Source: Aspidiotus rigidus (lineage: Eukaryota; Arthropoda; Insecta; Hemiptera; Diaspididae). Taken from it: DNA of 64,000 nt. The notes under the pieces were generated by a model. It was not told where the DNA came from. It searched no databases and worked only from the letters and a program-made list of their open reading frames with translations. The number at the start of each line of letters is the position of its first letter. Within the stretch, counting starts at the first letter, position 1. Of the stretch, positions 1-9,663 are shown piece after piece. A program made the position numbers and the translations under genes. Location of the stretch: contig JAVHKY010000024.1 in assembly GCA_035079385.1 (NCBI GenBank), positions 9,424,001-9,488,000 of the forward strand, in the 5' to 3' direction.

Positions 1-771
1 GATAGTGAAATTGATGAAACGGAAATGATTTATACAAGTTTGACCTGGATGTTCACGGAAATTGGGATGTTAAAGAGTTTTGCACTTCATCACTGCAAGG
101 TGACCTATGGACGCGACACGACAAACAGTCGCAACAGTATAGTATACCATATAACTAGAGGTGTTAAACGGTGGCGACGCTCCGGAGAAACTCCGGAGTT
201 TTTCACTGAAAATCCGCATCCGGATTTTGAAAACTCCTACCGACGAAGCTCCGGATGTTGAGCCAGAGCTCCTCCGAAACTGCAAGGACAAAAAACGCAT
301 ATATTTGCCACGTGAGCGTTGTGATCGCTTCGATTATTGGTTAGAGCGTGCGCTGCAGCGGCGGTATTTGCAGCATTCCAAACAATACGCATATGCAAAC
401 AATACCCATGCAAACAATACCCGTACATCCCGTACATTTGTAGTTGTAGTGGTCACGTAGTGGTGATCGTGATCCAGGCTGGCTATTACCGATACCGGTT
501 ACCTGTGCCTGTGCCGGCTGCTACCAGTTACCCTTAATCTTGCGGTTACCCGTTTAGTCAGAGCAAGCAACAAGAAACGTGGTCGTGACTCGCGGTGTGT
601 GGTGGATTACTAGTTTACTACGCACGCTGTAAGTTTGCAAAGTGCTACGATCTAAATTGTCTTTAGGTGGAACCGTATACACCGATTGATAATTATCAAC
701 TTGAACGTTGTTGAAGATGGTCATACCGTTCGTTGTCATGTGATGTGTTCAATGTTGGTAAATCTAAAATA
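1..771. other. left-edge stretch, no gene recognised
   Basis: No gene is supported. The first 100 bases are open in frame 1 and end near a possible splice donor (AAG then GTGACC at about 99-105), so the tail of an exon is possible, but nothing in the peptide is recognisable. Bases 170-290 contain several copies of CTCCGGA in both orientations. Bases 300-550 are rich in short imperfect repeats. Confidence 0.4.
379..425. repeat. short tandem repeat, 15-17 bp unit
   Basis: Three adjacent copies of CAAACAATACCCATG-like units start at 379, 396 and 411. The first copy carries two extra bases. Confidence 0.7.
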
Positions 772-1347
772 ATGTCAAATGTATCGAGCTCCTCGACCCA
801 GGTGCCAGTGCAAGTAACTCTCCTCATTGACCCAAGTCAATCAAAGTGAGTATTTGAACTGAAATACTGAACTAACATAAATACGGCTATTACCATTTTT
901 CATTTTACTTCAATCGCACTACGTATGACTATTGCAGGGTTATTGAATACTGCGAAGAGCAAGCGTTGTACTATCGAATTCAAACATTGGATCATTCCTA
1001 TCAGTTCATGTGGATACTGGAAACAGTTGAAGACGAACCCAAAAAGTTAGAAACTCTCTTTGCATTCAGCCAATTTGATTCTCGTATCGAAGAAGCTCGT
1101 CTATTTGATATAATAGATCGCCTTTACGTGCTATTGATACGCGATTGGAAAGACTGGACTCTGCAGTAAGTCAATTCTGATGTCATTTCTGTAAATTCCA
1201 AATTGCTTGTTTCCTTTCGTGAACATTATGTTGTTGCAAGTTTGCTTGATGCTTAATGAAAGTCAATGGCTGCTTAATTTGTTTCATTTTTCTGATTTCG
1301 TAGATTTTGATAGGAATGAAGAGTTTCTGATGCAAGATCCAAAATAA
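772..1347 (+). CDS. small three-exon protein of unknown function (111 aa)
   Basis: I do not recognise this protein. The model joins 772-845, 938-1165 and 1314-1347. Both introns are GT-AG (donors GTGAGT and GTAAGT) and the phases agree, giving 336 nt with an ATG and a TAA. The predicted protein is acidic. Its N-terminus is Ser/Thr/Val-rich (MSNVSSSSTQVPVQVTLL), followed by a charged, probably helical segment containing QFMWILETVEDEPKKLETL and RLYVLLIRDWKDW. No signal peptide or membrane segment is evident. It sits about 40 bp upstream of the BED/hAT gene on the same strand, so it could be an accessory ORF of that element or an independent small gene. The main support is that three exons splice in phase without a stop. 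Confidence 0.45.
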
Positions 1348-1386
1348 TAAGCAGATCTCGTTCACTACCAAAAATCTACGCCAATT

Positions 1387-3359
1387 ATGAGTACAAACAG
1401 GAAAAGAAAAAATGAGTGTGCTACAGTTTCACACTCTGCTTCAGTTCCAAACTCTGTTCCAACTTCCTTGTCGAAAAAGAAAACCCAACATAGGTATGAA
1501 CTAGTATTTAACAATTGTATTCTGTTTTGATGTTTGAAAATGAATAAAACGAATCCTGATATCGTACGCAGGATTACTAAATTTATCGAATGCGTCCCTC
1601 CTGTCAAAGAAGTCGTGCTAGGCCCTGAAGATCTGGACAACGATCTGGATGAAGATGTGGACCCAGATTTAGAATTGCAAGAAATACAAGCATATGAACG
1701 AGGAGAAGACCCACAATTGGAGAAGAATGAACGCTGTCCGCGCAGTATTGTTGCTCGTCGAAAATTCTCAAAGTAATTTTTTAAATTTAAATTTCATTGT
1801 TGGAGTACTTCAATTTTGATATTTGGGACAGGACTGAGTAGAAATTATTAGAAAATGAATCAAATCACACATCATCTGGTTTTTTTCTTCTTGCAATTTG
1901 AATCTCAAGTTATCAAGTTGTTTACAAGTGTAAATTAATCACCATAAAAATGATTCAAATGAAATTGAAATTTTCCAATTTTGAAAACTATTTCAATACA
2001 AATCACAAATCACGAAAAAATATGATTTTAAATCACGATCCAGTTTGTGAATGATTGATTTGAACCAAACCCTGTTTGGGAAAAATAATAATGTATAACA
2101 TTTGTCTTATTTAGGGCTGCACAGAATGAATCGAAAGTCTGGCTTCACTTTGAACGTCCCTCTGACAGCACCTCTGGAAAAGCCAAATGTAAACTGTGTA
2201 ATGGTCTGTATGCTACTGGAGGTGGCACATCCTCACTCATGGATCATCTCCTCAGAAAACATTATACTGCAGTAAAGGCTGGCAACTGTGAAAAATCTGC
2301 GAAGATGGACCTTTACTTGAAAGCTCCAGTTGTGAAAAAGTATCAGTTGAATTCTGAAAGGAAGAAGCGTATTGATCAGAAAGTGGGTTTAATGGTCGCT
2401 AGAGACTTCCAGCCGTACCAAATCGTCGAAAATGAAGGGTTTCGAGAACTCTGCGCCGAACTAGACCCAAAATACGAGCTTATGTGCCGTCAAACGTTAA
2501 CTAATACAATAATACCCGACATATTTAATTTATGTAAAGTGGCCGCAGCTGGAGTCCTGAATGATATTCAACACATGGGTCTCTCATTTGATGGATGGAC
2601 AAGTAAAGCAAGTGTTGGATTCATTGGAGTAACGTGTCATTATATCAACGATCAATGGGAATTCGAGAAAATGTTCTTAGATTTGGTAGAAATCACCGAT
2701 ATTTCAGAAGATTCGGACAACGTTTGCAAAATTATTGAGAGCGTCATGGAGCGACATAACATCAAAAAGAAAGTCGTGTGCTGCGTGACTGATGAGGCGA
2801 ATGTTATGTTAGCAGTTGTGAAGAAGTTGAATAAAAAGCATTTGCCATGTTTTTGTCACGTTTTAAACACAATTATTCGCAATTGTATTTCTGCTAAAGT
2901 CATAACGGCCGAAGATGAAGCGTTTTGCTCTCTGTTTGAGAAGTGTACAAAAATTGTTTCATTTTTTCATCGCAGTACCAAAGCAAATAGAATTATGCAC
3001 AATGAGCAATTACGTGATATGGAAGAAGGAGAGAAATTCGCCTCTAAATTTGTCTCCATGGTACTTCTCATTTTTCTTGTCTTCTGCTTTCTACGTATAT
3101 TTACGATTTTTTCATCTGAGTATTTCTATTTTTATTTCAATAGGTAAAAACACGTTGGGGAACTGCGCTGGGTTTATTGAAATCAGTTCGACATAATTTT
3201 GATTTGGTGAAAAAGGTGAAAGCGGAGGGTGAATATAGTGATGAACAACTTCCATGTATTTCGCGAGCAGATTTAGTTGAGATCGACAGCATCATTAAAA
3301 TTTTGACTCCTTACGACGCTGCCACAAAAACATTCTCAGGTTGGACTGTGAAAAAATAA
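1387..3359 (+). CDS. BED zinc-finger hAT transposase-like gene, C-terminally truncated
   Basis: Four exons join in frame: 1387-1493, 1572-1772, 2115-3060 and 3144-3359 (489 aa). The N-terminus is basic, with KRK and KKK stretches, and is followed by an acidic stretch. Exon 3 opens with a BED-type zinc finger (VWLHFERPSD, then CKLC, then HLLRKH) at about residues 113-155. The RNase H-like hAT core follows, with LSFDGWTSKA and the segment CVTDEANVM. Exon 4 resumes with the conserved KTRWG motif and ends at GWTVKK followed by a stop. A complete ZBED-type hAT protein would continue for about 150 residues into the C-terminal dimerisation region, which I do not see downstream. It is therefore a truncated element or a shortened derived gene. 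The open frame across three introns argues against a very old pseudogene. Confidence 0.65.
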
Positions 3360-3416
3360 CTCTAATTACGTATTTTACAGTTTATTGATAGTTTTTTTCT
3401 TGAATGTATCCACAAC

Positions 3417-4783
3417 AGGTGATACTTATTGATACCGAGGTGTCGTCAATTGACGTATTGGCTGTGCCGTGTGTAGAAGAAATGTTTACGGAGGATGATT
3501 TCCGCGTGTTTGCTGCGGAGATGCGGGCATTGGATGCAGATAATCTTGCGGCAACATTGGTGAGTGAAAACCATATCATGGAGTGGTGTGTATCTGGAAG
3601 GGTCCATAATGGTGACGAATCCATGCTCCAAGATGGTTGATGTGTGTGGTGGTGCACCATAAGTGTGTTCCGGGAGAATGGAACCTACTGAACCAGTACC
3701 TAGTATTCCTGCCGAAAATATCGATGAACAACACGCTCTACCGTACACCCTTCCAGACCATCCAGCAGAACAAACTCCTGTCGACCCGCAGATACAAGAT
3801 CTAACGACAAATTGTCGCACCATTTACTCCGACCTCCAAATTACCGCGGAGGTGACCAAAACGACTATTCGTGACGGCGACTCAGATGCTTTAGCCGACA
3901 AACGGGAAGATCTCAAAAATTATGAAAAAGAGTATATAAACTTGTATCGACAAATGATCTTACTGCAGAGTGTGGGTATCATTTCTTCCTGAAGGAGGTT
4001 AACTACCCAGAAACAGATGAAATGGAAGAAAACAAGAGAAATGTTTCTATTGATGTACCCAAGGAAGAGGAATGCTGCACGGATGATGCTGTGGCGAACA
4101 GGCGAGCATCACGATGAAGGCACCCTTCTTGGCCCGCGAACGAGTTGTCGTCCGCATAGCGCGCAGCGTCACGCTGAATTAAAGTACCTTCCCCACGCGC
4201 GTCCAGTCACAATACCTTCTCTCACCCTGGTATATACAATGACAACTCGTCTTTAGTGTACGTTTTGAACTAGTTCTGTGCGCTTACTGTAAATAAAGAC
4301 TCTTCGCCCTCTTTGTTAGCTTATACGCTACAGATGATATTGATGCTGCAGCCGTGAATGGTTTTGTGGAGGAAGAGTTGAAGATTGAAGACTGAGTAAT
4401 AGCTCAGTTTCCTCTTGATACAGGAAAAGGTTAGTCCTCGGAAAAAACAAGTGGAAAAAACCACAAAGCAAAAGGAACCAGTTGCTAGTCCTTCCCCTTT
4501 GTTAGATACCGATATGCCAAAAGTGGGTAGATACGTTTCTGTTTCTTATACCTATGAGATTGGACTGCAGAGGAAGGTGAGAATTTTTATTGGAAAAGTG
4601 CTCAACATTCTTTCAGACAAATATGAAGTGACATTTCTACAACAATTTAGAAATGACCCAAACGTGTTCGTGTATCCGCTTATTGAGGATATTGACGTGA
4701 TTTTGTCTTCTCAAATCCAGGCATGGTTACCTAAACCAGACACTAGTGTGCGTGATCGGCGACTTTGTTTTACTTTTCTATAA
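3417..4783 (+). pseudogene. broken mobile-element gene with a transposase-type C-terminal tail domain
   Basis: This stretch carries coding pieces in one direction. An exon-like segment at 3417-3561 starts after a CAACAG acceptor and encodes VILIDTEVSSIDVLAVPC; it could end at a GTGAGT donor. An ORF from 3678 (MEPTEPVPS) contains a predicted helix, LKNYEKEYINLYRQMILL. An acidic segment at about 4022-4385 is interrupted by a solo LTR. A final exon from about 4425 contains VRIFIGKVLNILSDKYEVTF and then VFVYPLIEDIDVI. This last part matches, residue for residue in places, the tails of the transposase-like genes ending at 30580 and 37336. I read it as the remains of a transposon gene whose catalytic part is not recognisable here. 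The exact splicing is uncertain. Confidence 0.45.
4087..4332 (+). mobile_element. solo LTR (246 bp) with 5-bp target duplication GATGA
   Basis: The element begins TGCTGTGGCG and ends CGCTACA, the TG...CA ends of an LTR. It is flanked by GATGA at 4082-4086 and again at 4333-4337. It contains a TATATA motif near 4230 and an AATAAA near 4291, as expected for an LTR with promoter and polyadenylation signal. Removing the LTR and one GATGA restores a continuous reading frame across the site. The 5-bp duplication suits Ty3/gypsy or BEL/Pao; I cannot tell which from the LTR alone. Confidence 0.8.
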
Positions 4784-4883
4784 CCATTGAAACTCGTATT
4801 CCCTTATAACTATGCGTGGTAGGTTTAAGATTGGAATTTAGATTTATATGGGATACAATTTCTTGGTAACCTTTGTGATTATC

Positions 4884-5024
4884 AGTTTTAAGATAGGAAC
4901 GTAGTTCCTTCACGACTTTACGTGATCATTAGTTTGAAGATTGGAACGTGGTTCCTTCACAACTTTCCGTGATTATTAGTTTTAAGATTGGAACATAGTT
5001 CTTTTGCAACTTTTGGTGATTTTT
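4884..5024. repeat. 47-bp tandem repeat, three copies
   Basis: Units start at 4884, 4931 and 4978, each beginning AGTTT(T/G)AAGAT(A/T)GGAAC and ending in GTGATNATT or a variant. A more diverged copy begins near 4821. The array lies between the broken gene ending at 4783 and the PIN/CXC pseudogene. Confidence 0.8.
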
Positions 5025-6380
5025 ACTTGATTGATATTAGATCTAAGTTTGCAACCACTTCTTTCTTACCTTGTCATTAAATGCAATTTTCCTACCGCAA
5101 TTCTGTGTATATTTCCCCAGTGATAGCGTCTTTGACAAAGAGTTTTTGGAAGTAAGAACAAGTTCATTTATCGATAGCACAATGACTGATAAATCGGAAG
5201 TGTCGTGTTTGAAAAATAATCTGGATCTATCAGTCATTCATGAGATCTCGGAAGAGGTGGAATATAGAGCTGAGGAATCGAAAGTTTTTATGGAAAAAGT
5301 GGACCAAGTAGCCGTGAATTGGGAAGACAAATTGCGTGTTGTAGATCTGGAGTTACCTATAACCATAATCCTTATGTTCCGTCGTCTGATAAGTTTAAAA
5401 GATTGCCGTCGTTTTGGCACTGCAAATTCATTCAGCAATTTCCCCTTTGAAGATTTCAATTTTGAGCTAGTCAAGTGTTATCAAAGCGGAAATAATCCTA
5501 TTCAGCAAATAATAAACCGTTACAACGAGAACATCTATTTTGTACTTTATGATCCCAAACAACCAGAGGATGAAAATAGTATACTATCAAATACTTCCTT
5601 CAAGAAGGGCAAATTTACATACAGAATTGATCGTGATGGCGACAGTTATTGCTCGGTTGACTCTCGTCTTGTAAAATTACAGGCAATTGAGTATAAGAAT
5701 GACATACCAATCATAATTTTTGGAGAATTCCTTCGAGTCTGTCAATTCTTTTCTTACCCTTGCGATTCGCCATATGAAAAGTAGCCCTGCGTAATTTTGG
5801 CCGTATGTAAAGTAGTCCTCAAGCGGCACAACTTTACCTATCAACTTTCAAGCTTCATAACTCTTGACTCCCGAGCCCTTCAGAATTGGTACAATCAAAG
5901 AGAAGCCGATGAAAATTTGGAAAGATTACGACTTGTTCGAACTGCTGCCAAAATCATCCGAGAAGACATAAGAGGAAGAATGTATGATACCGCGAATTAT
6001 CCGTGCCCAAATACTCTTATGTCTTCGGCTGTGAGTGAAGTACCTGAAACGTTACTGTGTTTGCTGAGGGACATCATTTCAAAGAATAAAAGGACTCCAG
6101 AAGATTACGACAGAAAATGCATTACAATTGCTCATGCGATTATTGCAGCTACACGTCCTTGAAGCTTCAATTCCTCGGTACTAACAGGTAAGATAATTCC
6201 TACTTTGGCTTAAACGGTACTTCGATCACTTGAATCATCAGAAATTATGTAACCAGAGGTTCGTATTCTTGTTCATGAATTCTTCTGATAACCAAATTGT
6301 TTTTATTTAACCGTACCCTTTTTACAATCATCAAATTTTTTTCGTATAGTTACGAACTTTACATATAATTTATTTTCAAC

Positions 6381-6610
6381 CGTGTTATGTACTATCGGTA
6401 TGCAGGTACTCCTAGCGAGTCGCTCAATTTTATGCTAGAAAATTAAAGGATGATTATTATTATAATCGTGTTATGTATCATCAGTACTCCTAGCGAGTTG
6501 CTAAATTTTATGTTAAAAAATTAACAAGGATATTGATTTGTAATGATGTAGCCTAATTTATTATTAGTACGTACTCCTAGCGAGTCATTTGATTTTATGT
6601 CAGAAAAGAA
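6381..6610. repeat. intronic repeat, about 80 bp, three copies
   Basis: GTACTCCTAGCGAGT recurs at 6406, 6484 and 6571, each followed by an ATTTTATG motif and a poly-A-rich stretch. The first two copies also share the preceding CGTGTTATGTA. The repeats lie in intron 1 of the PIN/CXC pseudogene. Confidence 0.7.
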
Positions 6611-9600
6611 ACAATTTTTCCAATTTATTCAGCAGCATTGTATGTACTAAGACATTATTCATGTTTTTAATCATTAATTTATTTATTTATTCATGCATTC
6701 ATTTGAAGTAATACATTTTTGGTTTTTTTATGAACATTTCTTGTAGGTGTTACTGTATATCTGCATCGAAAATTTGGGTCACAACTACTGATTGATATGC
6801 TATCAAACTTGGGTCTATGTTCATCGTATCACGATACTCTTACGTATAAATTTTCTTCTCTCGCATTGAAAACATCTGAAAATGATAGCAGCTACAGTCA
6901 GTATGTCTTTGATAACGCCGATTTTAATGTCAATACTCTTGATGGCCTTAATACTTTTCACCAGATGGGAGGTATTAAATGTGATACCCCTGGTACAAAA
7001 TTTCCCAGTGATACTTTTCCGAAACAACGAATTGTCGACTGTAGGAAGTACTTCAAAGAAACCAAAATTCCTATTCATCATTGGGATTTTGTATCAAATA
7101 AAAATAATTTGAAAGTTGCTGATTTAAAAAAAATGAAGCCGCATTATTGTGATGGAGGTGAAACAATGCCCACCGACCTTTCTCTCCTATGGATGTTAGC
7201 TAGTTCGAAGAAGAAGAATAATTTTCCTTCGTGGAGCGGTTTTATGTCCAAAATGACTGCTTCAAGAAAATATGAAACGTCTAAAATCACCTGTCTACCT
7301 TTCATAAATTTGCCTCCGAGTTCGTACAATGCTATTTTCACTGTCTTGAAACACGCTGCGAATTCACTGAAATCTGGTACCCTGAAACAGACATGCGTCT
7401 TCCTCACGTTTGACCAACCTCTGTTCGCAAAGGCACATGATATGTTACAATGCTTGGCTAGTGCATCCGATGAATTTGCAAACGTAATAATTCGTTTAGG
7501 AGGGTTCCACCTCCTGATGTCGTTCATGGGTGCCATAGGTTATATCATGACAGGAAGTGGATTACAAGAAGTTTGGACCACCATGTACGCCCCAAATGTG
7601 GCATCTCAGATGATGACTGGGCATCCGTTCTCACGAACCCTGAGAGCGCATTTTATCACCCAGTTAGCCATCGCCACACTTATTTTTGAAGAATGCAACT
7701 TGGATGCAGGGGATCCAGAGATAATAGAATTCTTGGAAAAATTCAGTGCAGCCTCTGCTTTCGACGATGACTTGAATCTTGATGACAACGATAACCTAAA
7801 AGAAGTAGTAGTCAACTGTAAAAATATTCTACGCGAACAACTGAAAAATTTTTGTGAACGTGGGCACACGGCAGCCTTATGGGTTCAATATTTCCATTTA
7901 GTTAATCTAATAAGAAATTTCATAGAGGCGGAACGTTATGGTGAGTACGTACTACCCTTTTTTACTGGTGTACAGAGAATTGTAAATAATGAAAACTGAA
8001 TCTCGTAGGTAACTGGGATCTACATTTACAAACTATTCATAACATGTTGCCTTTCTTTCACGCCTCGGGTCATCTTCATTACGCTAAGAGCGCTCACATT
8101 TACCTCCAAGATATGTACATGTTGGCGCAACGTATGCCTCCAGACGAATACAACAAATGGACTACCGAAGGTTTTTTCACTATAAGGAGATCTGAAAAAT
8201 TTTGGAGTGGCCTCTGGTCAGATCTCACGATTGAGCAAAGTCTCATGCGAATGATCAAGTCTCGAGGACGTCTCATAGGTAAGTATTCTTGAGCACATTT
8301 CCTAATAAAAATGGAACCGGAAAAAAAAGAAAAGAATGTTGAGGGAGGGGGGGTTGGAGTTTCTCATTTAGGTATGCAATACCTATTCTGCATTTCCATT
8401 TTTCGGAAAAACGGTCGTTTCCAATTTTTCTTATTTATAGGTCGTGGTTTCAAAGAAGACGTTATTCACAAATTCATTCTCACCATACCAACGACTTATG
8501 ATTTGTGTGAGAACATTGAGAAATATGCATCAATCCATTCCCATACCAGCGAACAGCATGTAGAGCTCCGATCTTCCAGAATACAAAGAGATACAGAAGA
8601 CGTTCGAAAAGTCTTAGCATGGTTTAACGAGCATCCCCCGTTTCCCATCGCAGACGACATCATCAACATTTCAAACGGTACCGTCGGCGACAGTTCTGTA
8701 AACTGTTATAAAGCATTTGAAATTGGTTCTCAAAATTTAGAAAACATCATTGGGGAAGATTTTGATGATGTAAAATTTAAGAGGAGTAATAGGGTTACTA
8801 CATTATTGAACAAAAATTCGTCTGTGAAAATCCGAGATAAGACAAACGTGGTGGATACTAATCAACTTTTCCAAAGAATTCTTTGTTTCACTACCGACGA
8901 GGAAGAATTACGCGAATGTTTCTCACATGAGCTGGCACCATTCCCTCCATCGCTTTTCGACCAATCTGGAATGCGTAAAACTGCGAAATCGTCTTTATAT
9001 AGTATGTTTACAACATATTCAGAAGATGCTACTAATGGATGCGCTTGCCACGTTATTGACGGTGGTTTCCTACTACATAAAGTTTTCTGGCCTCAAGCAT
9101 CCACTTATAGCAGTATTCAGGACGCTTACATTGCCTATATCAAGAGAAATTTTTCTGACTCGACTGTAGTGTTTGATGGTTACGCACATGCTTTGGATAG
9201 CACAAAGGTGGCCGAACAAAGAAGACGCTATGCAAAAGTCGAAACGAATGAAATTTTGTTTACTGATTCTATGGAAGTCACTGTGAGTCGTGAAGTATTT
9301 CTGGCTAATATGAAGAACAAGATCCGATTCATCGAAGCCCTGAAAGATCGGTTTGTAAATGAGGGCATTGCGGTAGAGCAATCGGAAGGGGATGCTGATG
9401 TACTCATAGTTCAAACAGCCATCAGTGTAGCGAAAAAGAAATCTCGTCGAGTGTACATTGTTGGAGAAGATGTGGATCTTCTCGTCCTCCTTCTCTTTCA
9501 TTCTTCCTTTTTGAAAGTGGACGTAAAACTTTTCAAGCCGGGCAGAAGAACAGGGAAAGGAAGAACGGATTCTGTGGTATATTGTCCAGAAGCTATTCGT

Positions 9601-9663
9601 ACTTCCTATCCGAACATTGAGAATTATATTCTCTTCATGCACGCCTTCTCAGGTACAAAAAGG

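Noticed and set aside
1..100. Exon of a phosphodiesterase at the left edge
   Set aside because: The 33-residue peptide has only loose resemblance and no diagnostic metal-binding residues.
4017..4256. 80-codon ORF with Arg-rich end
   Set aside because: It runs from the acidic gene into the solo LTR; most of it is LTR sequence read in a chance frame.
7144..7536. 130-codon minus-strand ORF
   Set aside because: It is the antisense shadow of exon 2 of the PIN/CXC gene; no motif or splice logic supports it.
9073..9642. 189-codon minus-strand ORF
   Set aside because: It is antisense to the PIN-like exon 4, whose sense frame carries clear acidic motifs.
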